From contig JAGAPO010000075.1 of assembly GCA_017623215.1 (NCBI GenBank), positions 1 to 43,462 on the forward strand: a stretch of DNA of 43,462 nt. The letters are read 5' to 3'. Positions 1 to 8,594 of the stretch are shown here, piece after piece. Under the pieces are notes generated by a model, which saw only the letters and a program-made list of their open reading frames with translations, ran no database searches and had not been told where the DNA came from. The position numbers and the translations under genes were made by a program. Numbering within the stretch: position 1 is the first letter of the stretch; each line of letters opens with the position of its first letter. The stretch comes from Lachnospiraceae bacterium. GTDB lineage: Bacteria > Bacillota > Clostridia > Lachnospirales > Lachnospiraceae.

Positions 1-159
1 AATTTTTTTCTGATTCGTTCCTGTTCTCTGCTCATTTGTATTCCTCTACGATAAAGTTTTTCTTTTATTTTACCTTATCGCAAAGAAATTAGCTCATATC
101 AACTGCATTTAGTGCGAATTATTTTTACCTTTCAGAGCTGTAAAAAAATCTTCCTCCTT

Positions 160-1302
160 TTAAACAGAACCGTTCTTTTTCTCTTTCTTTTCTTTATACA
201 TTGCTCTGTCGGCACGAATCCAAGCGTCTTCCATCGCATTATTCTGCATTGTCTTTACATCGGCAATCCCGAAAGAAAAGCTGCAGTTAAGAGAAGAAGC
301 ATCGACCACGCTTCTTAATTCCGTCATTTTATTATTCAGCTCCTCTTGCCCGATTCCGACGGCCACAATCACAAATTCATCCCCGCCGATTCTGAATATT
401 TCAAACTCTTTCCTGTCAAAAACAGCAAGCAGATATTCCGCAATCTTCTTTAAAGTTTGATCTCCGACGTAATGTCCAAAGGTATCATTGATTCTTTTAA
501 ACTCATCCAGATCGATCATGATTATAAATACATTCCTTGCATCAAGTTCCCGTTCCATTGAATTGGTGTATTCCATGTATGCTGCTCGATTTTTCAGTCC
601 TGTCAGAATATCTACATAAGCAATGTTATGCCATCTCTGCTCTTCCTTAAGCTGAATATTCATATCATAAAATTTTTTCTTTTGCAGCAATAGCATCAAA
701 AATAAAGCATATAAAGAAAGGCAAGTTACGGAAAGCAGAGCATATAATACAAAACATTCTGTCCTGTCAGCCAAAGGCTCAGGATATGCTGCGGCAAAAG
801 TTAAAAGCAGATAAATAAAGCAGATTAAAAACAGCAAACTTCTCCACCCGCTGTGAAGATATTCAAAAAGTTGGCGATATTTTGAAAAATACGGTCGGAC
901 AAATATGTAAATAACGGGAAATAGAATGATCAAAAGAATAAAGGTCATTATCCCTTCCGCTCCCTCTGCCAAGTTGCCTGCCGCACACGCAAAGGAGGCA
1001 ATGATAAGGCTCACCGTATCGGCAAGGCAAACTGTAACCAAAAATCGAGCATCCTTATATGCAGATAAAAGCCAAAAAATCAAATAGCTCGGCAATTTCA
1101 CAAAACAAAGAGAGGCGGCATAAGCCGGAATATTATATATATAATATGCAAACAAATATGCAGCTAAGATCAATCCGACAGCAGTATGCATTAAACTGCG
1201 ATAAAGAATGGTATTCTTTTTGAAAACGATGAGTTTCATATATAGGATCAGCTTAAAACTCATTACCACTAACTCACTCAAAAACGGCATTATTTTTTCC
1301 AT
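160..1302 (-). CDS. Membrane-bound GGDEF protein (probable diguanylate cyclase)
   Basis: A protein of about 380 aa that would make cyclic di-GMP from two GTP at the membrane. The N-terminal ~205 residues form six or so hydrophobic helices and resemble no sensor domain I can name. A short linker leads into a GGDEF domain starting at DILTGLKNR (about residue 231), with the IDLDEFKRIND segment and an intact GGDEF signature at about 306-310, so activity is likely. The inhibitory I-site (RxxD) is not conserved just before the signature (RKEF), so product inhibition may be weak. The start at 1302 is chosen because GGAG lies 6 nt upstream; an in-frame TTG four codons earlier would overlap that site. 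The gene is divergent from the two-component genes at 1540-3527 and is AT-richer than most of the window. Six TM helices plus GGDEF is seen; the signal is unknown. Confidence 0.88.
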   Translation of the reverse strand: MEKIMPFLSELVVMSFKLILYMKLIVFKKNTILYRSLMHTAVGLILAAYLFAYYIYNIPAYAASLCFVKLPSYLIFWLLSAYKDARFLVTVCLADTVSLIIASFACAAGNLAEGAEGIMTFILLIILFPVIYIFVRPYFSKYRQLFEYLHSGWRSLLFLICFIYLLLTFAAAYPEPLADRTECFVLYALLSVTCLSLYALFLMLLLQKKKFYDMNIQLKEEQRWHNIAYVDILTGLKNRAAYMEYTNSMERELDARNVFIIMIDLDEFKRINDTFGHYVGDQTLKKIAEYLLAVFDRKEFEIFRIGGDEFVIVAVGIGQEELNNKMTELRSVVDASSLNCSFSFGIADVKTMQNNAMEDAWIRADRAMYKEKKEKKNGSV

Positions 1303-1423
1303 AGCGTTCTCCAATACATCTCGAGGTATTATACTTCAATAATGATTATACATAAAAATAAGCGGATGTTTTGATAGTGGAGTGAAATGCGCTTTCAGCG
1401 GTGTGAACGGCAGGTCAAGACCG

Positions 1424-1452
1424 TTGCACCAAGCAATGACTTATGGTATACT
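1424..1452 (+). promoter_or_regulatory. Sigma-A-type promoter for the LytTR two-component genes
   Basis: TTGCAC at 1424-1429 and TATACT at 1447-1452 are separated by exactly 17 bp, placing transcription start near 1459, about 80 nt before the response-regulator start. The 9-mer AAATGCGCT occurs at 1385-1393 and 1465-1473, on either side of the promoter and 80 bp apart. It could be a regulator site, but that is only a guess. Confidence 0.6.
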
Positions 1453-1539
1453 GATAATGTGAGAAAATGCGCTGCCGTCGTGCAGAGGCGCTCCGGCCTG
1501 TCGGTTAGTGTGAGAAATTATGTATAGGAGGTACTGATC

Positions 1540-2262
1540 GTGCTGCGAATTGCGATTTGTGATGATATTCCCGAATATTTAACCCAGATAAAATCTATCA
1601 TCGAGCAATGGAAACCTAAGCCCGATACTTTTGCTGCAGAAGTCTTTGAGGACGGAGATTCCCTTATTGCCGCTCATACCTGCAGGCCTTTTGACATTAT
1701 TTTGTTAGATGTGATTATGCCGCTGCTGAACGGTATGAAAACGGCAAGAGAAATTCGTCAGCTTGATAAATCCGTAAAAATCGTATTTTTGACCTCATCG
1801 CCCGAATTTGCAGTAGAATCCTATACCGTGAAGGCGAACAATTATCTTCTAAAGCCAATTAATCCCAATGCGCTGCTCTGTTGCTTAGACGAATTATATG
1901 CAGACATAATAAGTCAAGCACGGAGCATTACTGTAAGGAGTACTGCCGCCGTGCACCGTGTTGAGCTTCTGGATATCGAGTACATCGAAGCCCAAAATAA
2001 ACATATCCTGTTTTTTCTGTCAAACGGCAGCATGATCGACTCCATCGATCCGATGTATTCCTTTGAGGACAAACTGCTGCTTTCTGATGGATTTTTTAAA
2101 TGTCACCGCAGTTATATCGTAAATATATATCAGATCGATACCTATACAGCGAAAGAAATCAAAATGCGTTCCGGTTGCCGGATTCCCATTTCCCGAAACT
2201 GTCACAAGGAATTTGAGACGGCATATTTCTCGCTGATCTTCGGAAAGGCAGGGGATGAATAG
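1540..2262 (+). CDS. LytTR-family response regulator (AgrA/ComE type)
   Basis: A 240-aa DNA-binding response regulator. The receiver domain (residues 1-120) has the acidic pair in CDD near the N-terminus, the phospho-acceptor Asp at about 57 in LLDVIMP, and a Lys in LLKP. Residues ~125-235 form a LytTR DNA-binding domain, with the typical FFKCHRSYIVN segment. This family binds direct repeats and activates transcription in response to peptide or envelope cues. The start is a GTG at 1540 with TAGGAGGT at 1525-1532. The stop codon shares its last base with the GTG start of the kinase, so the two are translationally coupled. No obvious target gene such as a bacteriocin or autoinducing peptide lies in view. 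Confidence 0.92.
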   Translation: MLRIAICDDIPEYLTQIKSIIEQWKPKPDTFAAEVFEDGDSLIAAHTCRPFDIILLDVIMPLLNGMKTAREIRQLDKSVKIVFLTSSPEFAVESYTVKANNYLLKPINPNALLCCLDELYADIISQARSITVRSTAAVHRVELLDIEYIEAQNKHILFFLSNGSMIDSIDPMYSFEDKLLLSDGFFKCHRSYIVNIYQIDTYTAKEIKMRSGCRIPISRNCHKEFETAYFSLIFGKAGDE

Positions 2263-3527
2263 TGATAAATACTATCTTTTTCTTCTTGCACTATACATTA
2301 GTACTATTATTCGGACTTGTCCTATCTGCCGCCTTGGCAGGGGTACGACTTTCACAAAAGAATATCCGCATCATTTTTGTACTGTTCGCACTGTGCGGTT
2401 TAGTCCAGACTGCGGTGTATGTTTTATTTAACGAAATGCTTGTGTGGCGGATCTATCCGCTGATTACCCATCTGCCTACCGTTCTTCTTCTGTGCTTATA
2501 TTACCGCAAACGAATAGTAACGGCCATTGCCGCCGTTACCTCGGCTTATTTATTATGTCAGCCCGCAAAATGGTTCGGTTTGTTTTTAGAAGCACTGACG
2601 GAGCAGTATGTCGTCGGACAAATCGCGCAGATCATCACTTTACTGACAGTAGGTTTTATCGCTATCCGCTATCTCGGATCCTATATATCTGAAATTTATA
2701 CCAAGGATAACCGCAGTGTTTTAATCTTCGGTATCATCCCTATCGTTTATTATTTGTTTGACTATACGATGGGAATTTACACAGATTTTTGGATCTCGAA
2801 TAACCGTATAACAGCGGAATTCCTGCCTTTCTTCCTGTGTATTGTATATTTTATCTTCTGCATCGTATACTATAAGGAATATGAGAAAAAGTCAGATGCC
2901 GAACGTAAGGAGCAAATAATACGCATAACTGCGGAACAACAGGCAAAGGAGCGTGAAGCCGTTTTACGGAACGAGCAGGAGCTTCGGCTGCTTCGTCATG
3001 ATATGCGGCTATTTTTGAGCAGTCTTGCGATATGTATTGATGACGGTGATGCCCGAAAAGCAAAGGAAATGATTTCGACATTTTCTTCTCATGTAGAGGG
3101 AACTGCATTGAAGCGTTTCTGTGAAAATTCCACCGTAAATTATATCCTTTCAGACTTCGCTTCCAGATGCGGTAAATTACACGTCGAATTTATTCCTACC
3201 GTGGAGATCGCGGAGCTTGTGTCAGACGAAATTATGTTTGCATCGATTCTGTCCAATGCCCTGGATAATGCATTGAACGCGCAAAAAGATTTACCGGAGG
3301 ATATACGCTATATCAAGCTGATGCTGAAAACTTTTGATGATAAATTATTGCTTTCGGTTAAAAATCCGTTTAAGAAAAAGCCCGTATTTGTAGACGGCCT
3401 TCCGATTTCCGGTCAAAAAGGACACGGCTACGGCACACAAAGCATCCGCTATATGACCGAGCGTCTCGGCGGCAACTGCCAGTTCACCGTACAGGATAAG
3501 ACCTTTCTCACGCAAGTTATAATTTAA
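2262..3527 (+). CDS. Agr-type sensor histidine kinase with GHKL ATPase domain
   Basis: A 421-aa partner of the preceding response regulator. About six transmembrane helices occupy residues 1-205, followed by a coiled linker rich in E/K/R, and the phospho-acceptor His at about 246 in LRHDMR, the RHD form typical of the AgrC/ComD class. The C-terminal GHKL ATPase domain shows an N-box (LSNALDNALNA) and a G-box (KGHGYGTQSI). AgrC-like kinases usually sense secreted cyclic peptides made by AgrB from AgrD; neither gene is present here, so the ligand is unknown. It starts at GTG 2262, overlapping the regulator by one base. A hairpin terminator follows at 3555-3597. Confidence 0.9.
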   Translation: MINTIFFFLHYTLVLLFGLVLSAALAGVRLSQKNIRIIFVLFALCGLVQTAVYVLFNEMLVWRIYPLITHLPTVLLLCLYYRKRIVTAIAAVTSAYLLCQPAKWFGLFLEALTEQYVVGQIAQIITLLTVGFIAIRYLGSYISEIYTKDNRSVLIFGIIPIVYYLFDYTMGIYTDFWISNNRITAEFLPFFLCIVYFIFCIVYYKEYEKKSDAERKEQIIRITAEQQAKEREAVLRNEQELRLLRHDMRLFLSSLAICIDDGDARKAKEMISTFSSHVEGTALKRFCENSTVNYILSDFASRCGKLHVEFIPTVEIAELVSDEIMFASILSNALDNALNAQKDLPEDIRYIKLMLKTFDDKLLLSVKNPFKKKPVFVDGLPISGQKGHGYGTQSIRYMTERLGGNCQFTVQDKTFLTQVII

Positions 3528-3554
3528 GTTGGAAACGGAATGCTGCTCAAAGAA

Positions 3555-3597
3555 CAGGACAACATAGTCGTTATTCCGCTACGTTGTCCTGCCAATT
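3555..3597 (+). terminator. Intrinsic terminator after the two-component operon
   Basis: CAGGACAAC (3555-3563) pairs with GTTGTCCTG (3583-3591), followed by a run of T. It separates the plus-strand kinase from the convergent gene at 3632. A second small hairpin, GGAAATCC/GGATTTCC, lies at 3607-3628 with no T-run. Confidence 0.7.
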
Positions 3598-3631
3598 TTT
3601 TCACACGGAAATCCTTTTGGGGATTTCCATT

Positions 3632-4210
3632 CTAAAAATGATCCAGCACCGCTTTTACCTTATGAAGCAGCGGCTGGGATTTGGTCGACAGTTCATCATG
3701 CTCCTGTACGCACAGATACATACAGCATCCGAGCATCGGCCCGATCATCCGGTGCAGGTGGCATTCTCCGCCCGAGAGGAACAGATACGGCACCTCCGCT
3801 CCCAGTTCATGCAGTGTATCGATCAGTCTTTTCTGCTTTTCGACAGCTGCCGCATCCGTGGTAAGCTCTCCGGGAGTCTTACAGAACAAATCGCCCATTA
3901 CATCAATCAGCGTCGCTCCCGCATTTGCAAGGGTTATCATCCCGCGCGCAAGCTCATCATCGCTTTTTCCTTCATTAGAGCCAAGTCTGTAATTGATTAC
4001 ATAGACCGGTTTATCCTGCATTTCTGCAAAAATGCTTCGGTAGACCGCTTCCGTCCGGTATTCGGGCTTTAGCCTGCAGGTCTGAAGTCCGAACGCGTCC
4101 GTCCCTTCTTCAATCGCTTTGTGGATCGTTTTGATTGCCTTTTGCGTTTCTTCGGTTTGTATCATTGTCGTAAGCAGCGGTCTGTCATGATGTAAAAATG
4201 TAGCGCTCAT
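3632..4210 (-). CDS. Type I 3-dehydroquinate dehydratase-like TIM-barrel protein
   Basis: A 192-aa protein whose layout (successive beta-alpha units; NAGATLIDVMGDLF followed by a Pro-Gly-Glu-Leu-Thr stretch; LHELGAEV; a C-terminal CVQEHDELSTKSQP) resembles class I AroD aldolase-type barrels. It is shorter than the usual ~250 aa, and the catalytic His and Lys of true AroD are not recognisable, so shikimate-pathway activity is doubtful. It follows two sugar-type ABC permeases on the same strand, suggesting a role in carbohydrate uptake or catabolism rather than aromatic synthesis. The start is placed at 4210 because GGAGGAAGG directly precedes that ATG; a longer reading frame to 4270 lacks a ribosome site. 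Function is not established. Confidence 0.55.
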   Translation of the reverse strand: MSATFLHHDRPLLTTMIQTEETQKAIKTIHKAIEEGTDAFGLQTCRLKPEYRTEAVYRSIFAEMQDKPVYVINYRLGSNEGKSDDELARGMITLANAGATLIDVMGDLFCKTPGELTTDAAAVEKQKRLIDTLHELGAEVPYLFLSGGECHLHRMIGPMLGCCMYLCVQEHDELSTKSQPLLHKVKAVLDHF

Positions 4211-4340
4211 CCTTCCTCCGTTCCGTCCGCGTCCTGCCCCATCGACTGCGGACTCAAAATTCTCACCCAATTCCTTATTCTCCCCCTCATCCCTTGTTCC
4301 TCATGATATTCCTCCTCTACAATCCGGTCTGCCAAGACCC

Positions 4341-5900
4341 CTAACCTTTCACCGATCCCACAACCATTCCCTTCTCAAAATATTTCTGAAAGAAAGGGAA
4401 GATAAATAACATGGGGCCTGCCGCAATCACGCACATCGCGTATTTTAAGGTCTCTGTCGGCTGCGCCATCACCTCTGCAACATCAATTCCCGAATTCTGA
4501 AATAGCGGATTATCCACCAGGCTCTTTAAGAAGGAAGCATCATTTAGGATTCTCTGCAGGGAATACTGCAGCGTATACAGCCTCTCATCGCGTATATACA
4601 CAAGAGAGGTGCTCCAGTCGTTCCACCGCCCGACGAGCGTCATAAACCCGACAGTCGCAAAGACCGGCTTGGACAGCGGCAGAGCAATCCTCGCAAAGAT
4701 GGTAAATTCCTTCGCCCCGTCTATCTCCGCCGACTCGAACAGCGATTCCGGAATTCCCTTCATAAAGGTTCGAATCATAAGCGTATTCCATGCTCCTCCG
4801 CTGATACCCGGCAGCAGGTAGATCCAGATGGAATTGCCCAGATGATAATATTTTGTGTAAATAATATAAGTCGGTATTGTGCCCCCTCCAAAGAACACGA
4901 TAAAGGTCACAATCTTCTTGTACTGGAACGTGCTTCTCGCCAGCGAGTATGCAATCATTCCCGCGACTGCCAAAGAGCTCACGGTTCCGACCACTGCTGT
5001 AAATATGGTTACCATATATCCATTTCGGATCTGCTCCGGATTCTTAAACGCCAACCGGTACGCATCCAGGCTGAATTCTTTCGGAATCAGGCTGTATCCC
5101 CCTCCCGGCGCGGTAATGGACGCCTCACTCGAAAACGAGACGGATACTACCAGTACAAACGGAAGAATGAACAGCAGCGCGAACAGGATAAAGAATATAT
5201 GGATTGCAATCTTATATCGCTGCCCTTTTTTCAATATTGACTTTTTCATAATTCTCTCCATTCCCATCTGCAGCCTTCTTATGCTGCCAGACGCCAGTTT
5301 ACCGCCTTCTGTCAGAACATCGAGTTCTCCGGCGAAATCTTTCGTACAATCTGGAATGAACGGCCATGCCCCGGGGGTACTGTACGTGTCGACTGCGCTC
5401 TTCCCAAGAACAGCCATCAGCTGATTCAGCAGCCCATATTTCGGATCGAGAATCGCATAGGTAATGAATCCGACGATAACCCAGGAGACAAATCGCGGGA
5501 ACTGGATCACTCCCTGATAAAGCTTCAGGCATTTTTTATTGTCAATCTCATAGGCCAGAAGTGCGACCATAATATTCACGACATTACCGGTCACCAGGAA
5601 CAACAGACTGTAGCCGACCGTATTTCTTACAATGCGCCAGAGCGCGGTGGAACGGAACAGGAATTCAAAATTCTTGAAATGATTCCATTCGCTCCCATAG
5701 ATTCCGAGATTGTATCGGTAATCTTTAAAGGCCATAATCGATCCGGTCATCGGCACATAGTTAAATAACAGGTATGCTGTCAGTGCCGGTATGCATAGCA
5801 TCAGAAGCTGCCAGTTCTTCCTGAGACGAATCCGTCTTCTGTGCCCGCCATCCGGTCGAATTCTCTTCCTCCCAGATGTCAGCGCCTTTTTCTTTTTCAT
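4341..5900 (-). CDS. In-frame fusion of truncated LplB-like and intact LplC/YtcP-like ABC permease
   Basis: Two binding-protein-dependent sugar permeases read as one frame of 519 codons. The first part (5900 to about 5250) starts like LplB, at an ATG with GGAGGAGGT about 9 nt upstream, but stops matching after TPGAWPFI. The second part is a complete LplC/YtcP permease: ATG at 5249 with GGAGAG just upstream, six hydrophobic helices, and an EAA-type loop (ESAEIDGAKEF) that contacts the ATPase. About 302 aa is the normal length for this subunit, so it is probably translated from its own start. No substrate-binding protein or ATPase is nearby; such systems often share a distant MsmX-type ATPase. 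The operon continues into the gene at 3632. Confidence 0.75.
   Translation of the reverse strand: MKKKKALTSGRKRIRPDGGHRRRIRLRKNWQLLMLCIPALTAYLLFNYVPMTGSIMAFKDYRYNLGIYGSEWNHFKNFEFLFRSTALWRIVRNTVGYSLLFLVTGNVVNIMVALLAYEIDNKKCLKLYQGVIQFPRFVSWVIVGFITYAILDPKYGLLNQLMAVLGKSAVDTYSTPGAWPFIPDCTKDFAGELDVLTEGGKLASGSIRRLQMGMERIMKKSILKKGQRYKIAIHIFFILFALLFILPFVLVVSVSFSSEASITAPGGGYSLIPKEFSLDAYRLAFKNPEQIRNGYMVTIFTAVVGTVSSLAVAGMIAYSLARSTFQYKKIVTFIVFFGGGTIPTYIIYTKYYHLGNSIWIYLLPGISGGAWNTLMIRTFMKGIPESLFESAEIDGAKEFTIFARIALPLSKPVFATVGFMTLVGRWNDWSTSLVYIRDERLYTLQYSLQRILNDASFLKSLVDNPLFQNSGIDVAEVMAQPTETLKYAMCVIAAGPMLFIFPFFQKYFEKGMVVGSVKG
5250..5900 (-). pseudogene. Remnant of LplB-type ABC permease, C-terminal half deleted
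   Basis: Residues 1-~180 keep a basic N-terminus, the first TM segment and the family pattern up to TPGAWPFI. The next expected region, including the EAA loop and last two or three helices (roughly 100 residues or more), is absent. About 35 unrelated residues follow and run directly into the start of the next permease. Only about 110 bp separates the last recognisable residue and the next start codon, so this is a deletion, not a frameshift. Without an EAA loop the product cannot dock to an ATPase and the heterodimeric transporter is probably dead. Confidence 0.65.
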
Positions 5901-6158
5901 CACAATAATACCTCCTCCGCTTGTTTTTCCGTGTTGAAAAGGAACCTCTTTTCCAAGTTCCAATTTGGATTACCCCCATCTCAGCTGGTATCTTAATCAT
6001 ATCATACGGGCTTTTTTTATAACAGACAGGATAATCCCAAAAACCAGAACGATTCTCTCGTACCTGTTCCGAAGCCGAGTGTAAGGCTCTGACCGTCTGC
6101 CGTTCCGCCACCTGCACTGCATGCCAAAGTTCTTTGCCCTTCCCGCAGCACACCGCGC

Positions 6159-6192
6159 AAAAAAGGCGGGAGCCCTTTATGGACTTCCGCCT
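6159..6192 (-). terminator. Intrinsic terminator of ilvA
   Basis: Read on the minus strand, AGGCGGAAGTCC pairs with GGGCTCCCGCCT around an ATAAA loop, followed by six T. It lies about 50 bp past the ilvA stop. The rest of 5901-6242 holds no convincing gene. Confidence 0.85.
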
Positions 6193-6242
6193 CTGTCAAA
6201 TTCCTTTATTCTTTTCCTCTTACCCCATTCCGGGTTGTTATG

Positions 6243-7463
6243 TTACTGATATAGATTCCTCGGAGGAACGATCTTCGGCTCGTAGCCGTGCTGCTTTAAC
6301 GCAGTCACAATCTTCTCCTTGTGCTCCGTTCCGAACGCCTCCATTGTGATCACAAGCTCTACCGCGCTGTTGCGGTTAATGCTGACGAACTGGTTGTGAT
6401 CAAGACGGATAATATTGCCCTGGTTTCTTGCGATAACCGACGCGACGTTCATCAGTTCACCCGGCTTATCCGGCAACAGTACGGATACGGTAAAGATTCT
6501 GTCTCTTGCGATCAGACCGTGCTGTACGATAGAGGACATGGTAATCACATCCATGTTGCCGCCGCTTAAGATCGATACCACCTTCTTGCCATGGCAGTCC
6601 AGGTGCTTAAGCGCCGCAACGGTAAGAAGTCCTGAATTCTCAACGATCATCTTGTGGTTCTCCACCATGTCGAGGAACGCCACGATCAGTTCCTGATCCT
6701 CAACCGTGATCACTCTGTCCACATTCTTTTGTATGTACGGGAATATATGGTCACCCGGCGTCTTGACTGCGGTACCATCCGCAATCGTATCCACGCCCGG
6801 AAGCGTCACCACATGTCCCGCCTCAAGAGATGCCGTTAAGCAGGCCGCTCCCGCGGGTTCTACGCCGATTACCTGAATATTCGGATTCAAAAGCTTGGCA
6901 AGCGTCGATACTCCTGTAATCAGGCCGCCGCCGCCAACCGGAGCCAGGATAATGTCAACAGTCGGAAGCTCCTTGATAATCTCCATCGCAATCGAGCCCT
7001 GACCGCACGCGACATCCTCATCATCAAACGGATGAATAAAGGTATAGCCGTTTTCATCGGCCAGCTGGTATGCGTAGGCACAGGCCTCATCATAGACATT
7101 GCCGTATAAGATAACCTCGGCACCATAGCTCTTGGTCCGATTCACCTTAATCAGTGGTGTGGTCGTCGGCATTACAATGACAGCCTTCGCACCATAAATC
7201 TTTGCCGCGTATGCAACTCCCTGCGCGTGATTGCCTGCCGAAGCCGTAATCAGACCGCGCGCGCGTTCCTCCTCGCTCAGCGTGCTGATCTTATAATACG
7301 CGCCTCTTACCTTGTACGCACCTGTCTTCTGCAGGTTCTCAGGCTTTAAATACACCTTGTTGCCGCTCTGCTCTGAAAAATACTCGCTGTATATTAATTT
7401 GGTCGGGAGCGTGACGTCTAAGACCGCCTCGCTCGCTTCCTCGAACTTTTCAAGTGTTATCAT
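6243..7463 (-). CDS. ilvA: Threonine ammonia-lyase (threonine dehydratase) with C-terminal ACT domain
   Basis: A 406-aa PLP enzyme converting threonine to 2-oxobutanoate and ammonia, the first step to isoleucine or a catabolic route. Visible are the PLP lysine in GAYKVRGA (about K51), the SAGNHAQG loop (about 75-82), the glycine-rich phosphate-binding GGGGL (about 177-181), and a C-terminal ACT domain from about residue 325. The single ACT domain and ~400-aa length match the short IlvA/TdcB-like form and not the ~510-aa E. coli IlvA. ATG 7463 is chosen because GGAG precedes it; upstream in-frame residues lack a ribosome site. It lies 82 bp after ftsY and probably shares its promoter at 8558-8586. 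Whether the role is biosynthetic or catabolic cannot be decided here. Confidence 0.9.
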   Translation of the reverse strand: MITLEKFEEASEAVLDVTLPTKLIYSEYFSEQSGNKVYLKPENLQKTGAYKVRGAYYKISTLSEEERARGLITASAGNHAQGVAYAAKIYGAKAVIVMPTTTPLIKVNRTKSYGAEVILYGNVYDEACAYAYQLADENGYTFIHPFDDEDVACGQGSIAMEIIKELPTVDIILAPVGGGGLITGVSTLAKLLNPNIQVIGVEPAGAACLTASLEAGHVVTLPGVDTIADGTAVKTPGDHIFPYIQKNVDRVITVEDQELIVAFLDMVENHKMIVENSGLLTVAALKHLDCHGKKVVSILSGGNMDVITMSSIVQHGLIARDRIFTVSVLLPDKPGELMNVASVIARNQGNIIRLDHNQFVSINRNSAVELVITMEAFGTEHKEKIVTALKQHGYEPKIVPPRNLYQ

Positions 7464-7545
7464 AATCCGTCTCCATTTCTGCCGCAGCCCGTACCGTCTG
7501 CCTTTCTGCGATGTCAATCCTGTCAATACGGGGAGCGGCCCTCAA

Positions 7546-8481
7546 TCAGTCTTCTTTTTCCGTCGTAAATAACGCGTTCACGAATGCGTCGGGATCAAAT
7601 CGCTGCATATCCTCGATATGCTCGCCGACACAGATATATTTCACCGGAATACCAAGCTCTGCCTGGATCGCGATTGCAAGTCCTCCCTTCGCGGTTCCGT
7701 CAAGCTTCGTTAAAATGATTCCGTTGATCTCAGCAACTTCATTGAACTGCTTCGCCTGCGCCATCGCGTTCTGACCGGTAGTTCCATCGAGCACCAGCAG
7801 TGTCTCGCGGTACGCGTCCGGGCACTCGCGCTCAATCACGCGGTTAATCTTGCGAAGCTCCTCCATCAGGTTCTTCTTATTGTGAAGACGCCCCGCCGTA
7901 TCACACAAGAGCACATCCGTGTTCCTTGCCTTCGCAGCCGATACCGCATCGTATACAACGGCTGCCGGGTCGGAGCCCTCCTGCTGTGCGATAATGTCAA
8001 CGCCGGCTCTGTCCGCCCATTCCGTCAGCTGTTCAATCGCTGCCGCGCGGAATGTATCCGCCGCCGCAACCAGCACCTTCTTGCCTTCCGCCTTTAAGCT
8101 TCCCGCAAGCTTTCCGACCGAGGTTGTCTTGCCGACTCCGTTCACGCCGATCATCAGGACCACCGACTTGTGGTTCTCGAACTCGTATGCGTCTTCGGGC
8201 AGACTCATCTGCTCCTTGATGCTCATCATAAGCAGTTCTCTGCACGCGGAGGGATCCTTGATGTTCTGCTCCTTCACCTTAACCTTCAGATTCTCAATAA
8301 TCGAGTTCGTCGTATTAATGCCAAGATCCGCCATAATCAGAATCTCTTCCAGTTCCTCGTAGAATTCCTCGTCAATGTTAGAAAATCCGCTGAATATCGC
8401 GTCAATTCCCGATTTGATATTATCCCTGGTCTTCTTTAACCCTTCGGCGAGTCTGCCGAAGAAGCCTTTCTTTTCACCCAT
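7546..8481 (-). CDS. ftsY: Signal recognition particle receptor FtsY
   Basis: A 311-aa SRP-family GTPase that docks ribosome-nascent chain-SRP complexes at the membrane. An N-terminal helical bundle (about 1-105) precedes the NG domain: P-loop GVNGVGKTT (about 112-120), the DTFRAAA insertion-box region (about 142-148), DTAGRL (about 194-199) and TKLDG (about 258-262). It lacks the long acidic A domain of E. coli FtsY, as is usual in Bacillota. The order smc-ftsY is conserved in Clostridia; a strong promoter sits in the 113-bp gap after smc, so ftsY can be transcribed independently. Confidence 0.97.
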   Translation of the reverse strand: MGEKKGFFGRLAEGLKKTRDNIKSGIDAIFSGFSNIDEEFYEELEEILIMADLGINTTNSIIENLKVKVKEQNIKDPSACRELLMMSIKEQMSLPEDAYEFENHKSVVLMIGVNGVGKTTSVGKLAGSLKAEGKKVLVAAADTFRAAAIEQLTEWADRAGVDIIAQQEGSDPAAVVYDAVSAAKARNTDVLLCDTAGRLHNKKNLMEELRKINRVIERECPDAYRETLLVLDGTTGQNAMAQAKQFNEVAEINGIILTKLDGTAKGGLAIAIQAELGIPVKYICVGEHIEDMQRFDPDAFVNALFTTEKED

Positions 8482-8557
8482 ACCTCAATCAGCCGTGATA
8501 TCGGCCTGCCTCCTTTTACCATGAATATAAAAAGATTTCGCAATCATTCTGATATTC

Positions 8558-8586
8558 ATCATATTTTATTTTAAGCCGTCTGTCAA
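8558..8586 (-). promoter_or_regulatory. Strong sigma-A-type promoter for ftsY (and ilvA)
   Basis: On the minus strand TTGACA (8586-8581) and TATGAT (8563-8558) are spaced exactly 17 bp, with an AT-rich spacer. Transcription would start near 8551, about 70 nt before the FtsY start. Confidence 0.8.
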
Positions 8587-8594
8587 CCAGAAAT

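Noticed and set aside
6000..6160. Possible small gene or RNA between ilvA and the ABC permease
   Set aside because: Only short frames without ribosome sites, and no tRNA-like or riboswitch-like structure beyond the ilvA terminator.
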